Below are positions 1 to 8,099 of a stretch of 64,000 nt of DNA, one piece after another (position 1 is the stretch's first letter; each line of letters begins with the position of its first letter). The notes below the pieces were generated by a model that did no database searches, was not told where the DNA came from, and saw only the letters and a program-made list of their open reading frames with translations. The position numbers and the translations under genes are program-made. Source of the DNA: Alphaproteobacteria bacterium (GTDB lineage Bacteria > Pseudomonadota > Alphaproteobacteria > Bin95); NCBI GenBank assembly GCA_020638555.1, contig JACKII010000001.1:558001-622000 (forward strand), in the 5' to 3' direction.

Positions 1-1584
1 TACGGTCTTGGGAATCCCCCCGTCGCCCGGCGCGCGCAGGTCCGAGGCGAGGTTGGCCCAGCGGCCGCCCAGGACCACGACGGGGATGCGCTCATCGGCG
101 ACCAGGGCCTCGATATGCTTCTGCAATGCTTGGCATTCCGCCCGATTCTTGCGCTTGGAGGTGTAGACCCCGATCAGCGCCGGGCAATCCGGCATGGTCG
201 CCAGCACGCCCGTCTTGCCGGCGGGATGCAGCGTTTCGGACAGCGCGGCGTGGTACATGCCCGCATGGGAATCGCCCCACAACAGATAGTGGAACCGGTC
301 CGCCTGCGGTGTGACGGAGCAGACGCCGGCTTTCTCGACAGGCGTCAGCCGGGCAATCCGCTGGCAGGAGAGGGGCGGCGTCGGCTCCGGGCGTTGCAGC
401 ATTGCGAGTTTCTGCCGGGCGGCGGCGTTCAGGCGTTGCGGCAGGCCGTCCCACAGCGGCAGGGCCAGGGCCAGGGCGGCCAGCACGCCGGCGGATCCGA
501 CCAGCACGACAACCGGCCGTGCGCCGGGGCGGCGGCGATGGGCCTGGCGGAACGGAGTCTCGATCCAGCGCCAGCTCAACGCAGCCAGGGCCAGCGTTCC
601 CGCCACAATGGCGATGCGGCTTCCGGCATCCAGGTCCTGGCCGGTGGCGATGGTGTAAAAGGCGATGGCCGGCCAGTGGAACAGGTAGGTCGAGTAGGAA
701 ATCCGGCCGAGAAAGACCAGTGGCGCGGCCTGAAACGCCCGCCCGCCCGGGCTATCGGTCCGCAGGCCGCTGGCCAGGAAGAGTGCGGTCGCCCCCACCG
801 GCAGCAGCACGGCAAAGCCCGGAAACGGCGTGTTCGTGTCGATCAGCAGGCAGGCGGCGACAATGCCGGCCACGCCCGCCCAGGCCAGAGGCTCGCGGAA
901 GGGCAGGTCGCCCGTGCGTCGCCGCTCCCAGCAGGCAATGACGCCACCGACCGCGATCTCCCAGAAGCGCGCCATGGGCAGGTAGAAGGCGTGGCGCTCG
1001 TTCGCCAGGCCATAAAGCGCGAACAGGTTGTAGGCGAAGGACAGCAGTACGAGGACGCCCAGCACCGGCAGCAATCGCCCGACCGCCCGCCGTCGCACCA
1101 GCCAGAGGATCAGCAGCGGCGCGGTCAGGTAGAACTGTTCCTCGACGCCCAGCGACCAGGTGTGCACCAACGGCACTTCGCGGGCGGTGGCACCGAAATA
1201 CTGGAGCCGGTCGTTGAAATAGAAATTCGAGACCGAGAGAATGGCGGAAAGCGCGCTGTTGCCGAACTCCGCATACTCGGCCGGCGTCATCAGCCACCAG
1301 CCCACGGCGGTGCACGCCAGCACGGTCAGCAACAATGCCGGCAGGATGCGGCAGAGGCGGCGGCGCCAGAAGGCGCGCAACGAAAACCGGTCCGCGGCCA
1401 CGTCCTGCAACACGGTGCGGAAGATGACGTAGCCGGAAATCGCGTAGAACACATCCACGCCGACAAAGCCGCCGGAGACCACGTCGATGTCGAGGTGAAA
1501 CAGAAAGACGGCCACAACCGCGACGGCGCGCAAAGCGTCCACATCCGCGCGGTATCCGGGCGGATGTGGGGTCGCTCGGGTCAT
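1..1584 (-). CDS. Acyltransferase 3 family protein with C-terminal SGNH domain (3' end outside window)
   Basis: Integral-membrane O-acyltransferase of the OafA/YrhL type, which acylates cell-surface polysaccharides. The frame is open from an ATG at 1584 to the window edge (528 codons seen). The N-terminus has the family start (YRADVDALRAVAV, then LFH about residue 30) followed by many hydrophobic segments rich in W, L and A. After about residue 400 the protein becomes soluble and shows GDSHAG, the block I motif of SGNH esterases/acyltransferases, so this is the AT3-SGNH fusion architecture. It lies 76 bp downstream of leuD in the same direction, with a candidate terminator between, so it is probably separately expressed. 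The C-terminus is not visible. Family is secure; the acceptor substrate is unknown. Confidence 0.85.
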   Translation of the reverse strand, partial: MTRATPHPPGYRADVDALRAVAVVAVFLFHLDIDVVSGGFVGVDVFYAISGYVIFRTVLQDVAADRFSLRAFWRRRLCRILPALLLTVLACTAVGWWLMTPAEYAEFGNSALSAILSVSNFYFNDRLQYFGATAREVPLVHTWSLGVEEQFYLTAPLLILWLVRRRAVGRLLPVLGVLVLLSFAYNLFALYGLANERHAFYLPMARFWEIAVGGVIACWERRRTGDLPFREPLAWAGVAGIVAACLLIDTNTPFPGFAVLLPVGATALFLASGLRTDSPGGRAFQAAPLVFLGRISYSTYLFHWPAIAFYTIATGQDLDAGSRIAIVAGTLALAALSWRWIETPFRQAHRRRPGARPVVVLVGSAGVLAALALALPLWDGLPQRLNAAARQKLAMLQRPEPTPPLSCQRIARLTPVEKAGVCSVTPQADRFHYLLWGDSHAGMYHAALSETLHPAGKTGVLATMPDCPALIGVYTSKRKNRAECQALQKHIEALVADERIPVVVLGGRWANLASDLRAPGDGGIPKTV

Positions 1585-1616
1585 GCTGGTTTGGCCCCTT
1601 GAATCCTTGGATGCCT

Positions 1617-1654
1617 GAACAAGGGGCCGCGCCGGGACGGGATCGCGGCGCGGC
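1617..1654 (-). terminator. Candidate terminator after leuD
   Basis: On the minus strand an 8-bp G+C stem (arms 1647-1654 and 1626-1633) with a 13-nt loop follows the leuD stop codon and is followed by CCCTTGTT. The loop is long and the T-run weak, so this is a plausible but imperfect intrinsic terminator. Confidence 0.35.
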
Positions 1655-1660
1655 GGCGGA

Positions 1661-2284
1661 TTACTCCGCCGCGATGCTGGGGGCCCAGGGGCGGGCGTTG
1701 CCGTCCTTGCCCTCGAAGGTGTCGATATCCTGGCGCTTTTCCATGGTCAGGCCGATATCGTCCAGGCCGTTCAGCAGGCAGTGCTTGCGGAACGGATCGA
1801 CGTCGAACTTCACCGTTTCGCCGTTCGGACGGGTGATTTCCTGGGCTTCCAGGTCGATGGTCAGGCGGGCATTGGCGCCCTTCTGTGCGTCGTCCATCAA
1901 CTCGTCGACCACGTCTTTCGGCAGCTTGATCAACAACATGCCGTTCTTGAAGCTGTTGTTGAAAAAGATGTCGGCGAAATCGGTGCCGATCACGGCCTTG
2001 ATGCCGAAATCGGTCAGCGCCCAGGGCGCGTGCTCGCGCGAGGAGCCGCAGCCGAAATTGTCGCCGACCACCAGGATTTCCGACTTGCGATAGGCTTCCT
2101 TGTTCAGGACGAAATCCGGCTTTTCGCTGCCGTCGTCGTTGAAGCGCTGGTCGTTGAACAGGTTCTTGCCGAGGCCGGCACGCTTGATGGTCTTCAGGAA
2201 GCGGGCCGGGATGATTTTGTCGGTGTCGATATTCTGCGCCGGCATCGGGGCGGCGACGCCGGTGAAGGTCTCGTACTTGCGCAT
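1661..2284 (-). CDS. leuD: 3-isopropylmalate dehydratase small subunit
   Basis: Small (swivel-domain) subunit of isopropylmalate isomerase, which with LeuC converts 2-isopropylmalate to 3-isopropylmalate in leucine biosynthesis. The 207-residue length is normal for proteobacterial LeuD. Visible family blocks are NIDTDKIIPARFLK near residue 19 and GDNFGCGSSREHAPWAL near residue 75. ATG start has GGGAG about 12 nt upstream. It follows leuC and the small acidic ORF in the same direction, with 21 bp to that ORF, consistent with one transcript leuC-orf-leuD. Confidence 0.97.
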   Translation of the reverse strand: MRKYETFTGVAAPMPAQNIDTDKIIPARFLKTIKRAGLGKNLFNDQRFNDDGSEKPDFVLNKEAYRKSEILVVGDNFGCGSSREHAPWALTDFGIKAVIGTDFADIFFNNSFKNGMLLIKLPKDVVDELMDDAQKGANARLTIDLEAQEITRPNGETVKFDVDPFRKHCLLNGLDDIGLTMEKRQDIDTFEGKDGNARPWAPSIAAE

Positions 2285-2305
2285 GGCGGCGAAACTCCCG
2301 TCGGT

Positions 2306-2497
2306 CTAATTCAGCAGGTCTTCATCGCTTTCGTAGAGCGCGATGAAGTGCGGCAGATGGATGGCGGCAACCTGGGTGTAGTGGCCGGTCTTGGCATCCC
2401 GGTAGAAGAGATCGCCGAGGCCTTCGTCCTCGTCGAACTCCTCGTCGTCTTCGTCCAGCCACTCATAATCCAGATCGAGCACGACAGGTGGGGTCAA
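2306..2497 (-). CDS. Small acidic hypothetical protein between leuC and leuD
   Basis: A 63-residue frame that begins with TTG at 2497 overlapping the leuC stop (TTGA, 4-base overlap) and stops 21 bp before leuD. Residues 7-30 are extremely acidic (LDEDDEEFDEDEG), followed by an ordered-looking stretch (GHYTQVAAIHLPHFIALY) and an acidic tail. An internal GTG five codons later is an alternative start. The overlap suggests translational coupling with leuC. I do not recognise the family; position suggests an accessory of isopropylmalate isomerase or an unrelated small protein. The codon pattern and placement argue for a real gene, but no direct proof is visible. Confidence 0.6.
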   Translation of the reverse strand: MTPPVVLDLDYEWLDEDDEEFDEDEGLGDLFYRDAKTGHYTQVAAIHLPHFIALYESDEDLLN

Positions 2498-3903
2498 GGC
2501 AACAACTCCCGGACGTCGGCCAGATGGCCGGTGATGGCCGCCGCCGCCGCCATGGCAGGGCTGACCAGATGGGTGCGACCGCCGGGGCCCTGGCGGCCCT
2601 CGAAATTGCGGTTCGAGGTCGAGGCCGAACGCTCGCCCGGCTTCAGCTTGTCGTCGTTCATGGCCAGGCACATGGAGCAGCCCGGCTCGCGCCATTCGAA
2701 GCCGGCTTCGAGCAGGATGGCGTCCAGACCTTCGCTTTCCGCCTGTTCCTTGACCAGGCCGGAGCCGGGGACGATCAGCGCGCGCACGCCGTCGGCCACC
2801 TTGCGGCCCTTGGCGATCTCGCAGACCGCGCGGATATCCTCGATGCGGCCGTTGGTGCACGAGCCGACGAACACGGTGTCGACCTTGATGTCGGTCAGCT
2901 TCTGGCCGGCGGTCAGGCCCATATACTCGATCGAGCGCTCGATCGAGGCGCGGCGCCATTCGTCGGCGATATCCGCCGGGTTCGGCACGGTGCCGGTGAT
3001 CGGCAGCGCGTCCTCCGGGCTGGTGCCCCAGGTGACGGTCGGGATGATCTCCGCCGCGTTCAGCACGACTTCCTTGTCATAGGTCGCGCCCGCATCGCTC
3101 GGCAGGGTCTTCCAATAGGCCAGGGCGGCTTCCCACGCCGCGCCCTTCGGCGCGTAGGGGCGGCCCTTCAGATAGGCGAAGGTGGTCTCGTCCGGCGCGA
3201 CCATGCCGGCACGCGCGCCGCCTTCGATCGCCATGTTGCAGACGGTCATGCGGCCTTCCATGGACAGGCCGCGGATCGCCTCGCCCGCGAACTCGATCAC
3301 GTGGCCGGTGCCGCCGGCGGTGCCGATCTTGCCGATGATGGCCAGGATCAGGTCCTTCGCGGTGGTGCCCTTGGGCGGCGTGCCGTCGACGGTCACGCGC
3401 ATGTTCTTGGCCGGGCGCTGGATCAGCGTCTGGGTGGCCATGACATGCTCGACCTCGGACGTGCCGATGCCGAAGGCCAGGCCGCCGAACGCGCCGTGCG
3501 TCGCGGTGTGGCTGTCGCCGCAGACCACGGTCATGCCCGGCTGGGTCAGGCCCTGTTCAGGCCCGATGATGTGGACGATGCCCTGGCGGATATCCATGAC
3601 CGGGAAATAGGGAACGCCGAATTCCTTGACGTTCTTTTCCAGCGTCTCGACCTGGATGCGGGACTCTTCGTTTGCGATGCCGCCGGCCCGGTTGGTGGTC
3701 GGGATGTTGTGGTCGGCCACGGCCAGGGTCTTGTCCGGCCGGCGCAGCTTGCGGTGGGCGGCCCGCAGCCCCTCGAACGCCTGCGGGCTGGTGACTTCGT
3801 GCACCAGATGCAGGTCGATGTAGATCAGGCAGGTGCCGTCTTCCTGGGTCGCCACCAGGTGGCTGTCCCAGATCTTGTCAAAAAGGGTGCGCGGAGACGC
3901 CAT
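2494..3903 (-). CDS. leuC: 3-isopropylmalate dehydratase large subunit
   Basis: Large [4Fe-4S] aconitase-superfamily subunit of isopropylmalate isomerase. At 469 residues it is full length. The cluster-binding cysteines are visible: GSCTNGR near residue 345 and EPGCSMCLAMN near residue 408. Other family blocks are VCGDSHTATHGAFG and the C-terminal SASTSNRNFEGRQG segment. The ATG is preceded by GGGAGAA at suitable spacing. It is first in the leuC-orf-leuD unit, downstream of the rplS terminator, so leucine genes likely have their own promoter in the 3904-3985 gap. Confidence 0.98.
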   Translation of the reverse strand: MASPRTLFDKIWDSHLVATQEDGTCLIYIDLHLVHEVTSPQAFEGLRAAHRKLRRPDKTLAVADHNIPTTNRAGGIANEESRIQVETLEKNVKEFGVPYFPVMDIRQGIVHIIGPEQGLTQPGMTVVCGDSHTATHGAFGGLAFGIGTSEVEHVMATQTLIQRPAKNMRVTVDGTPPKGTTAKDLILAIIGKIGTAGGTGHVIEFAGEAIRGLSMEGRMTVCNMAIEGGARAGMVAPDETTFAYLKGRPYAPKGAAWEAALAYWKTLPSDAGATYDKEVVLNAAEIIPTVTWGTSPEDALPITGTVPNPADIADEWRRASIERSIEYMGLTAGQKLTDIKVDTVFVGSCTNGRIEDIRAVCEIAKGRKVADGVRALIVPGSGLVKEQAESEGLDAILLEAGFEWREPGCSMCLAMNDDKLKPGERSASTSNRNFEGRQGPGGRTHLVSPAMAAAAAITGHLADVRELLP

Positions 3904-3948
3904 TGCCGTTTTCTCCCATCTGGCTGCGGTTCCAGCCGAATTCTCACG

Positions 3949-3968
3949 GCGCCCTATCTACAGGGCGC
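3949..3968. other. Short perfect hairpin in the leuC leader
   Basis: Seven-base perfect inverted repeat (GCGCCCT at 3949-3955, AGGGCGC at 3962-3968) with a 6-nt loop, 46 bp upstream of leuC. No T-run follows on either strand, so it is not a typical terminator. It could be a leader hairpin or an operator; nothing more can be said from sequence. Confidence 0.3.
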
Positions 3969-3975
3969 GTGAGCG

Positions 3976-4004
3976 AACAATCAATCCCGCAGCACGGCTG
4001 CGGG
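3976..4004 (-). terminator. Intrinsic terminator of the ffh-rpsP-rplS operon
   Basis: Just past the rplS stop, the minus strand forms an 8-bp perfect stem (arms 3997-4004 and 3986-3993, CCCGCAGC/GCTGCGGG) with a 3-nt loop, followed by ATTGATTGTT. This separates the ribosomal operon from leuC. Confidence 0.75.
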
Positions 4005-4017
4005 CATAACCCGTTGT

Positions 4018-4461
4018 TTAATCAGCCGCGGCGGAATCGTTCCGCGCCTGGGCCGCGGCTTCGGCGCGGGCCGCCGCCTTGGCTTCCAGCGCGTTCCGCG
4101 ACGCGCGGCTGCGCTCGGTGATGCGGGCCGACTTGCCGCGACGCTCACGCAGATAATAGAGCTTCGCGCGGCGGACACGGCCCATGCGCACCACCTCGAT
4201 CGAGTCGATGTTCGGCGAATAGAGCGGGAACACACGCTCGACGCCCTCGCCGGACGAGATCTTGCGCACGGTGAAGGACGAGTTGATGCCGGCGCTCTTG
4301 CGGGCGATGCAGACGCCCTCATAGGCCTGCACGCGCTCGCGGGTGCCTTCGACCACCTTGTAGTTCACGCGCACGGTGTCGCCCGGACGGAATTCCGGCA
4401 CCGGCCGCTCGGCGGTGAGCTTCGCGACGTTTTCCGCTTCGATCTGTTCGATGATGTTCAT
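4018..4461 (-). CDS. rplS: 50S ribosomal protein L19
   Basis: L19 sits at the 30S-50S interface. The core reads FRPGDTVRVNYKVVEG near residue 25, RVQAYEGVCIARK and the FTVRKISSGEGVERVFPLYSP block, then the RRAKLYYLRERRGKSARI segment. At 147 residues it carries a C-terminal Ala/Arg/Glu-rich extension of about 30 residues beyond the usual core, common in alphaproteobacteria. It lies 28 bp after trmD in the conserved rpsP-rimM-trmD-rplS order and is followed by a terminator. Confidence 0.98.
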   Translation of the reverse strand: MNIIEQIEAENVAKLTAERPVPEFRPGDTVRVNYKVVEGTRERVQAYEGVCIARKSAGINSSFTVRKISSGEGVERVFPLYSPNIDSIEVVRMGRVRRAKLYYLRERRGKSARITERSRASRNALEAKAAARAEAAAQARNDSAAAD

Positions 4462-4489
4462 CTCGGTTCAAACCTGTCTTGTGTTCGTG

Positions 4490-5194
4490 TTAACCGTTCG
4501 CCGCCGCCGCACCGGCATAGGCGGCCCAGAGGTCCGGGCGCCGCGCCTTGGTGATGGCCTCGGCCTGGGCCAGCCGCCAGCGGGCGATGGCCGCGTGATT
4601 GCCGGAGAGCAGCACGTCCGGTACCGACCGGCCGTTCCACTCCGCCGGGCGGGTGTAGTGCGGGTATTCCAGGAGCCCGCGCTCGAAACTTTCCTCCGCC
4701 AGCGAGGCCGGATCGCCGAGAACGCCCGGCAACAGCCGCACGCAGGCATCCAGCAGCACCAACGCCGCGGTCTCTCCCCCGGAGAGCACATAGTCGCCGA
4801 TGCTGATCTCTTCCAGGCCGCGGTCCTCGATCAGCCGGTGATCGACGCCCTCGTACCGGCCGCAGAGCAGCGTCACCGCCGGTCCGGCCGCCAGCGCCTT
4901 GACCCGGGCCTGGGTCAGCGGCGCGCCGCGGGGGCTGAGATAGATCACCGGGCCGCGCGGGTCCGCCGCCGTTGCCAGCGCCCGGTCGAGCACGTCCGCG
5001 CGCATCACCATGCCGGCGCCGCCGCCGAACGGGGTATCGTCGACCGTGGCGTGTTTGTCGGTGGCGTAGTCGCGAATGTTGACGGCGTCCAGTGCCCAGT
5101 CGCCGCGGCCCAGCGCCTTGCCGGCCAGCGAATGGCCGAGCGGCCCCGGAAACATCTCCGGAAACAGGGTGAGGACGACGGCGCGCCAGCTCAT
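4490..5194 (-). CDS. trmD: tRNA (guanine-37-N1)-methyltransferase
   Basis: SPOUT-class methyltransferase that makes m1G37 in tRNA using AdoMet. The ATG at 5194 overlaps the rimM stop (ATGA). The 234-residue protein has the family blocks LTLFPEMFPGPLGHS, DDTPFGGGAGMV, LLCGRYEGVDHRLIE, and the knot segment EISIGDYVLSGGE near residue 130. Conserved order and length make the call certain. A longer in-frame extension upstream runs through rimM in another frame and is not coding. Confidence 0.97.
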   Translation of the reverse strand: MSWRAVVLTLFPEMFPGPLGHSLAGKALGRGDWALDAVNIRDYATDKHATVDDTPFGGGAGMVMRADVLDRALATAADPRGPVIYLSPRGAPLTQARVKALAAGPAVTLLCGRYEGVDHRLIEDRGLEEISIGDYVLSGGETAALVLLDACVRLLPGVLGDPASLAEESFERGLLEYPHYTRPAEWNGRSVPDVLLSGNHAAIARWRLAQAEAITKARRPDLWAAYAGAAAANG

Positions 5195-5823
5195 GCGTCC
5201 GGCACTCCGTCGCTCGCGTCGCCGCCCGCCTCGCTGCCCGCGGTTTCGTCGCCCACGGTTTCGTCGCCGGAGAGCAGCCCCGGCGGCGGAGCGACCACCA
5301 GCCGACCGCCGGCCACGTCCACTTCCGGCACCACGGCCAGGGTGAACGGCACCAGCAACGCCTTGCCGTCCGCGGTTTCGCCGAGTTCGAGCGTGTCGCC
5401 CGCGCCGAAGTCGTAGACGGCCCGGACTCGGCCGATCCTCGTGCCGTCGCGCAATTCCGCGGCCAGCCCGATCAGGTCGGCATGGTAGAACTCGTCGTTG
5501 TCCTCCGGCTCCGGCAGGGCCGCGCGGTCGACATAAAGGCGGGTGCCGCGCAGGGCTTCGGCCCGGTCGCGGTCGCCGACGCCCTCGATGCGCGCCAGCA
5601 GCAGGGCCTTGTGCCGGCCCAGCAACTCCACCCGGAAGGTGCGACTGCCGTCGGCGCTGGAAAGCGGGCCGTAGGCGGTGCAGTCCTCCGGCACTTCCGT
5701 GAAGGCCTTGAGGCGCACCAGGCCCTTGACCCCGTGCGCGCCGGCCACCGCCGCGACGCACACGCGCGTCCCGGCGTTCGCCGTCTCGCCAGGGTGGCTC
5801 TGGTGTTCCGTCATGACCGCCAC
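5191..5823 (-). CDS. rimM: Ribosome maturation factor RimM
   Basis: 16S rRNA processing factor that binds ribosomal protein S19 during 30S assembly. N-terminal RimM barrel begins near residue 21 (VCVAAVAGAHGVKGLVRLKAF), and the PRC-barrel follows (NDEFYHADLIGLAAEL about residue 108, VPFTLAVVPEVDVAGG about residue 160). The last 30 residues form a repetitive Gly/Asp/Glu-rich tail (GDETVGDETAGSEAGGDA) not present in the E. coli protein. Start could also be the internal ATG at codon 4. Translationally coupled to trmD through a 4-base overlap. Confidence 0.95.
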   Translation of the reverse strand: MAVMTEHQSHPGETANAGTRVCVAAVAGAHGVKGLVRLKAFTEVPEDCTAYGPLSSADGSRTFRVELLGRHKALLLARIEGVGDRDRAEALRGTRLYVDRAALPEPEDNDEFYHADLIGLAAELRDGTRIGRVRAVYDFGAGDTLELGETADGKALLVPFTLAVVPEVDVAGGRLVVAPPPGLLSGDETVGDETAGSEAGGDASDGVPDA

Positions 5824-5870
5824 GGTATCCGAAATCCTGTCCGCTTGCCTGCCGGCAGCAACCCGGCCGA

Positions 5871-6275
5871 TTACTCGGCCGAGGCTTCCTCGCCGGCCTC
5901 GGCCTCGCCGCCGGCCGCCGCCGCTTCCTCAGCGGCCTTGCGCCGTTCCTCGGCCTCGCGCAGGCGCTCCTGCGCCTTGGCCTTGGGCTGGCTCTTCTTG
6001 GTCTGGTTCGGGATCGCCGGCGCGGCCATCATGCCGGCCTGGGCCAGGAAGCGCTGCACGCGGTCGGTCGGCTGCGCGCCGTGGTCGAGCCAGTGCTGGA
6101 TGCGATCCTGGAACAGGCGCACCCGGTCCTCGTGATCCTTCGGCAGCATCGGGTTGTAGGTGCCGACGCGCTCGATAAAGCTGCCGTCGCGGGGGGCGGT
6201 GGCTTCGGTGACGACGATCCGGTAATACGGCCGCTTCTTCGAGCCGCCGCGGGACAAACGCAGTTTCAAAGACAT
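5871..6275 (-). CDS. rpsP: 30S ribosomal protein S16
   Basis: Typical S16 N-terminus (LKLRLSRGGSKKRPYYRIV) and the IERVGTYNPML block. The protein is 134 residues; the S16 core ends near residue 82 and the rest is a Lys/Glu/Ala-rich tail (KAQERLREAEERRKAAEEAA) predicted to be helical, an extension seen in many alphaproteobacterial S16 proteins. GGAGATC precedes the ATG. Second gene of the ffh-rpsP-rimM-trmD-rplS run. Confidence 0.97.
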   Translation of the reverse strand: MSLKLRLSRGGSKKRPYYRIVVTEATAPRDGSFIERVGTYNPMLPKDHEDRVRLFQDRIQHWLDHGAQPTDRVQRFLAQAGMMAAPAIPNQTKKSQPKAKAQERLREAEERRKAAEEAAAAGGEAEAGEEASAE

Positions 6276-6332
6276 TCGGGGGTTGATCTCCTCAAGAGGG
6301 GTGTTGGCAAAACTTCGCGGTTCGGGCCGGGC

Positions 6333-7766
6333 TCAGCGCCCGAAGGGAGGCAGGCCGCCGCCACCGCCCATCGGGGGCAGGCCGCCCCCGCCGAGCGGCG
6401 GCATCCCACCCGGCGGCATGCCGCCGCCGCCCATGCCGCCCAGAAGGCCGGCCAGGCCCTTGCCGCCGCCCTTCTTCATCTTCTTCATCATCTGCTGCAT
6501 CTGGTCGTACTGCTTCAGCAGCTTGTTGACCTGTTGCACGTCCAGGCCGCAGCCGGCCGCGATGCGGCGCTTGCGGCTGGCCTTGATGATCTCCGGCCGG
6601 CGCCGTTCCTGCGGCGTCATCGACAGGATGATCGCTTCCTGGTGGGCCAGCAGCTTTTCGTCGATCTTGGCGTCGGCCATGGCCTGTTTCATCTTGCCCA
6701 TCTGCGGCAGCAGGCTCATCAGCCCGCCGAGCCCGCCCATGCGCTTCATCTGCCGCAATTGCGACAGCAAATCCTCCAGGTCGAACCGGCCCTTCTGGAC
6801 CTTTTTCGCGAGCTTCTCCGCCTCGGCCTGCTCGATGGTCTCGGCGGCCTTCTCCACCAGGCTGACGACGTCGCCCATGCCCAGGATGCGGCCGGCGATG
6901 CGGTCCGGGTGGAACACGTCGAGCGCGTCCATCTTCTCGCCGACGCCCAGGAACTTGATCGGCTGGCCGGTGACCGCGCGCATGGAGAGCGCCGCGCCGC
7001 CGCGCGCGTCGCCGTCGACGCGGGTCAGCATGATGCCGGTGACGCCCAGGCGCTTGTGAAAGGTCTCGGCGATCTGCACCGCGTCCTGGCCGGTCATGGC
7101 GTCGGCGACCAGCAGCACCTCGCTCGGCTGCACCACCTCGCGCACCTGGGCGGCTTCCTGCATCATCGCTTCGTCGATGGTCAGGCGGCCGGCGGTGTCG
7201 ACCATCAGCACGTCATAGCCGCCCTTGCGCGCGCTATCGAGCGCCCGCTTGGCGATGGCGGTGGGCATTTCGCCGAAGATCGGCGGCACCACGTCCAGGC
7301 CGGTCTGCTGGCCCAGTTGCTGCAATTGCTGGATGGCGGCGGGACGGTGCACGTCGACCGAGACCATCAGCACTTTTCTCTTGTCGCGCGTCTTCAGGCG
7401 CAGGCCCAGCTTGCCGGTGGACGTGGTCTTGCCCGAGCCCTGCAGGCCGACCATCATCACCACTTGCGGCGGGTTGCCCCGGACGTTGAGTTCCGCCGGC
7501 TCGCGGCCCAGCATGTCCACCAGCTGGTCGTGGACGATCTTGATGACCTGCTGGCCGGGCGAGACCGAGCGCAGCACTTCCTGGCCGATGGCGGCGTTGG
7601 TGGCCTTGTCGATGAAGGACTTGACCACCGGCAGCGCCACGTCGGCTTCCAGGAGCGCAATGCGGATTTCGCGCATCGCCGCCTTGACGTCGGCCTCCGA
7701 CAGCGCGCCGCGCTTGCGCAGGCGGTCGAACACATCGCCGAGGCGGCCGGTCAGGCTCTCAAACAT
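6333..7766 (-). CDS. ffh: Signal recognition particle protein (SRP54/Ffh)
   Basis: GTPase that with 4.5S RNA delivers inner-membrane proteins to FtsY. From the ATG at 7766 (MFESLTGRLGDVF) it has 477 residues: N domain 1-90, G domain with GLQGSGKTTS near residue 107, DTAGR near 190 and TRVDGDARGG near 247 (Arg replaces the usual Lys of TKxD), then the methionine-rich M domain (QMQQMMKKMKKG). The final 35 residues are Gly/Pro/Met repeats, an extension of the M domain tail. An open frame continues upstream of this ATG but is non-coding. Probably first gene of the operon that ends with rplS. Confidence 0.97.
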   Translation of the reverse strand: MFESLTGRLGDVFDRLRKRGALSEADVKAAMREIRIALLEADVALPVVKSFIDKATNAAIGQEVLRSVSPGQQVIKIVHDQLVDMLGREPAELNVRGNPPQVVMMVGLQGSGKTTSTGKLGLRLKTRDKRKVLMVSVDVHRPAAIQQLQQLGQQTGLDVVPPIFGEMPTAIAKRALDSARKGGYDVLMVDTAGRLTIDEAMMQEAAQVREVVQPSEVLLVADAMTGQDAVQIAETFHKRLGVTGIMLTRVDGDARGGAALSMRAVTGQPIKFLGVGEKMDALDVFHPDRIAGRILGMGDVVSLVEKAAETIEQAEAEKLAKKVQKGRFDLEDLLSQLRQMKRMGGLGGLMSLLPQMGKMKQAMADAKIDEKLLAHQEAIILSMTPQERRRPEIIKASRKRRIAAGCGLDVQQVNKLLKQYDQMQQMMKKMKKGGGKGLAGLLGGMGGGGMPPGGMPPLGGGGLPPMGGGGGLPPFGR

Positions 7767-8099
7767 GTGCGGGTCCTTCTGCTTTCGGTTGCCGGCGGGT
7801 TCCGGTTGCATTGCCGTCCGGGTGAATGCCGTTCTTGTCGACACCATTCCTGCCAATGCAATTCGCGCCAGTGCGCGAACCCTCGCGGACTGACGAAAAC
7901 GAACCGGGGTTGTATGATCCGATCGGCCGCCCGGGTCAAGCCTTTGTTGCGGCCGGCGGGGGCGAGGCGCCGCGCGCGGCGGCCGATGGCCCGGATTGTC
8001 ACGGTTCCCGCCCTTGCGAGCGCGTCCGCATCCCCCCATGATACGACCACGTCCGGACGTTTTGGACCCGGCCCGGGCGGCCGGGAGAGGAGTTTCACC
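7767..8099. other. Divergent intergenic region between ffh and the pentapeptide-repeat gene
   Basis: A 333-bp gap separating genes that diverge. It holds a candidate promoter for ffh (7911-7939) and the GGAG ribosome-binding site of the rightward gene at 8088-8093. I see no RNA gene or convincing ORF here. Confidence 0.5.
7911..7939 (-). promoter_or_regulatory. Candidate sigma-70 promoter for ffh operon
   Basis: On the minus strand TTGACC (7939-7934), a 17-bp spacer and CATACA (7916-7911). The -35 box matches 5 of 6 and the -10 only 3 of 6. It would give a leader of about 135 nt before ffh. Confidence 0.35.

Noticed and set aside
115..1602. 495-residue plus-strand ORF opposite the acyltransferase
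   Set aside because: High-GC shadow frame with Arg/Gln/Gly-rich low-complexity protein; the minus-strand frame shows a clear AT3-SGNH protein.
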